Shown here: in pieces, positions 63,427 through 64,000 of the stretch
Layout: each line of letters opens with the position of its first letter
Position numbering within the stretch: position 1 is the first letter of the stretch
Origin: Archegozetes longisetosus
Lineage: Eukaryota > Arthropoda > Arachnida > Sarcoptiformes > Trhypochthoniidae
Assembly (NCBI GenBank): GCA_018873245.2
Contig: JAEMBT020000008.1
Location: 13,937,172-14,001,171, forward strand
Direction of reading: 5' to 3'
DNA length: 64,000 nucleotides
Position numbers and translations under genes: made by a program
Notes under the pieces: generated by a model
Told to the model about the DNA's origin: nothing
Databases searched by the model: none
Seen by the model: only the letters and a program-made list of their open reading frames with translations

Positions 63427-64000
63427 GTACGCATTCATCAAACAGACCATCGAATAATACTCAATTCAAATTCAATTTCATTTGAGTACTTGAAAACAGC
63501 TTGAAAACAAAGCCTTTCTCTCCTTATCTGCTTAGCTCAAACATCAACCCATTCACTAATAGCTATTTCATGTCATTTATAAATATGAATATAACTTGTA
63601 TTTAATGTTTTGTAGATGTTTTACAACCGAATTGCAAGTGTAGTGTTTTTTGTGTAGTGTTTTTTTGTGTAATATAAAGACAAGTGTTTTTATTCATAAT
63701 CTAATACATTTGGGCTTTTAAGCTGAAAAATTAACGGTTAATGTTTTAGGGAATAAATGTAGCATGACTTGCGTATCGTTTCGCATCAGTTTGAAAAACC
63801 CCATTCTCAATGAGTTACATATGCTATGCACTAAATACAACTAATACTACAGGAAGGGAGGGCTAACAAATTCCTATCCACCAAATCCTCTTTCCTTTTG
63901 GCTCAACTTATCAATCCCCCTTCCCCTCCCCTTCCCCCTTCGTACTTACTATCGTTTTACTTACCATCTCCTATTTTGTCATTTCAGTCACTTTGTTTCG
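63427..64000 (+). other. UBL3 intron 5 and unresolved last exon
   Basis: A GTACGC donor ends exon 5. One acceptor (TTTTGTAG, exon from 63616) would add DVLQPNCKCSVF and more, a Cys-containing tail in a T-rich stretch without a proper CaaX end. Another (ATTTCAG) lies 13 bases from the window edge. A short C-rich run (CCCCCTTCCCCTCC) lies near 63918. I cannot choose between the acceptors. Confidence 0.4.

Noticed and set aside
63849-63880. Acceptor TACTACAG as the start of the last UBL3 exon
   Set aside because: It would add only Gly-Arg-Glu-Gly before a stop, with no lipidation cysteine.

Overview
This is an AT-rich nuclear segment of an animal genome. Genes are split by mostly short introns (44 to about 90 bases, a few of several kb) with GT..AG borders, and several carry AATAAA poly(A) signals. 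The gene set is metazoan: EMRE, mitochondrial EF-G2, AMN1, RWDD1, a SKA3-like kinetochore protein, a KLF9/13-type factor, a glycine-type SLC6 transporter, ANKFY1, ASB3 and UBL3. Short interstitial (TTAGG)n runs, the arthropod telomere motif, point to an arthropod. A mite-like species is a plausible guess, but nothing here proves it.

Layout. 1-4 kb: no recognisable gene. 4.1-14 kb: a compact block of EMRE (-), GFM2 (+), AMN1 (+), an acidic 343-aa protein (-), RWDD1 (+) and SKA3-like (-), arranged head-to-head and tail-to-tail with nearly touching 3' ends. 16.6-22 kb: a Kruppel-like factor (+) split by a 3.7-kb intron inside its zinc-finger region. 24.4-28 kb: the glycine-type transporter (-) in 13 coding exons, with several possible alternative first exons up to 15 kb upstream. 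28-46 kb: gene-poor, holding short TIR elements, microsatellites and an 0.9-kb foldback. 46.3-52.1 kb: ANKFY1 (+) and ASB3 (-), tail-to-tail. 54.4 kb to the end: UBL3 (+), whose 7.5-kb first intron is strongly pyrimidine-rich on the coding strand; its last exon is not resolved.

Most genes are unrelated housekeeping genes: mitochondria (EMRE, GFM2), cell division (SKA3-like, AMN1 and possibly the 343-aa protein), endosome and membrane traffic (ANKFY1, UBL3), ubiquitin ligase adaptors (ASB3) and neurotransmitter uptake (SLC6). I see no operon-like system or prokaryotic defence island. The most notable items are the transporter's multiple candidate first exons, the long foldback, the KLF with both SIN3- and CtBP-type motifs, the intron-wide strand asymmetry in UBL3, and a family of short Tigger/pogo-like elements.
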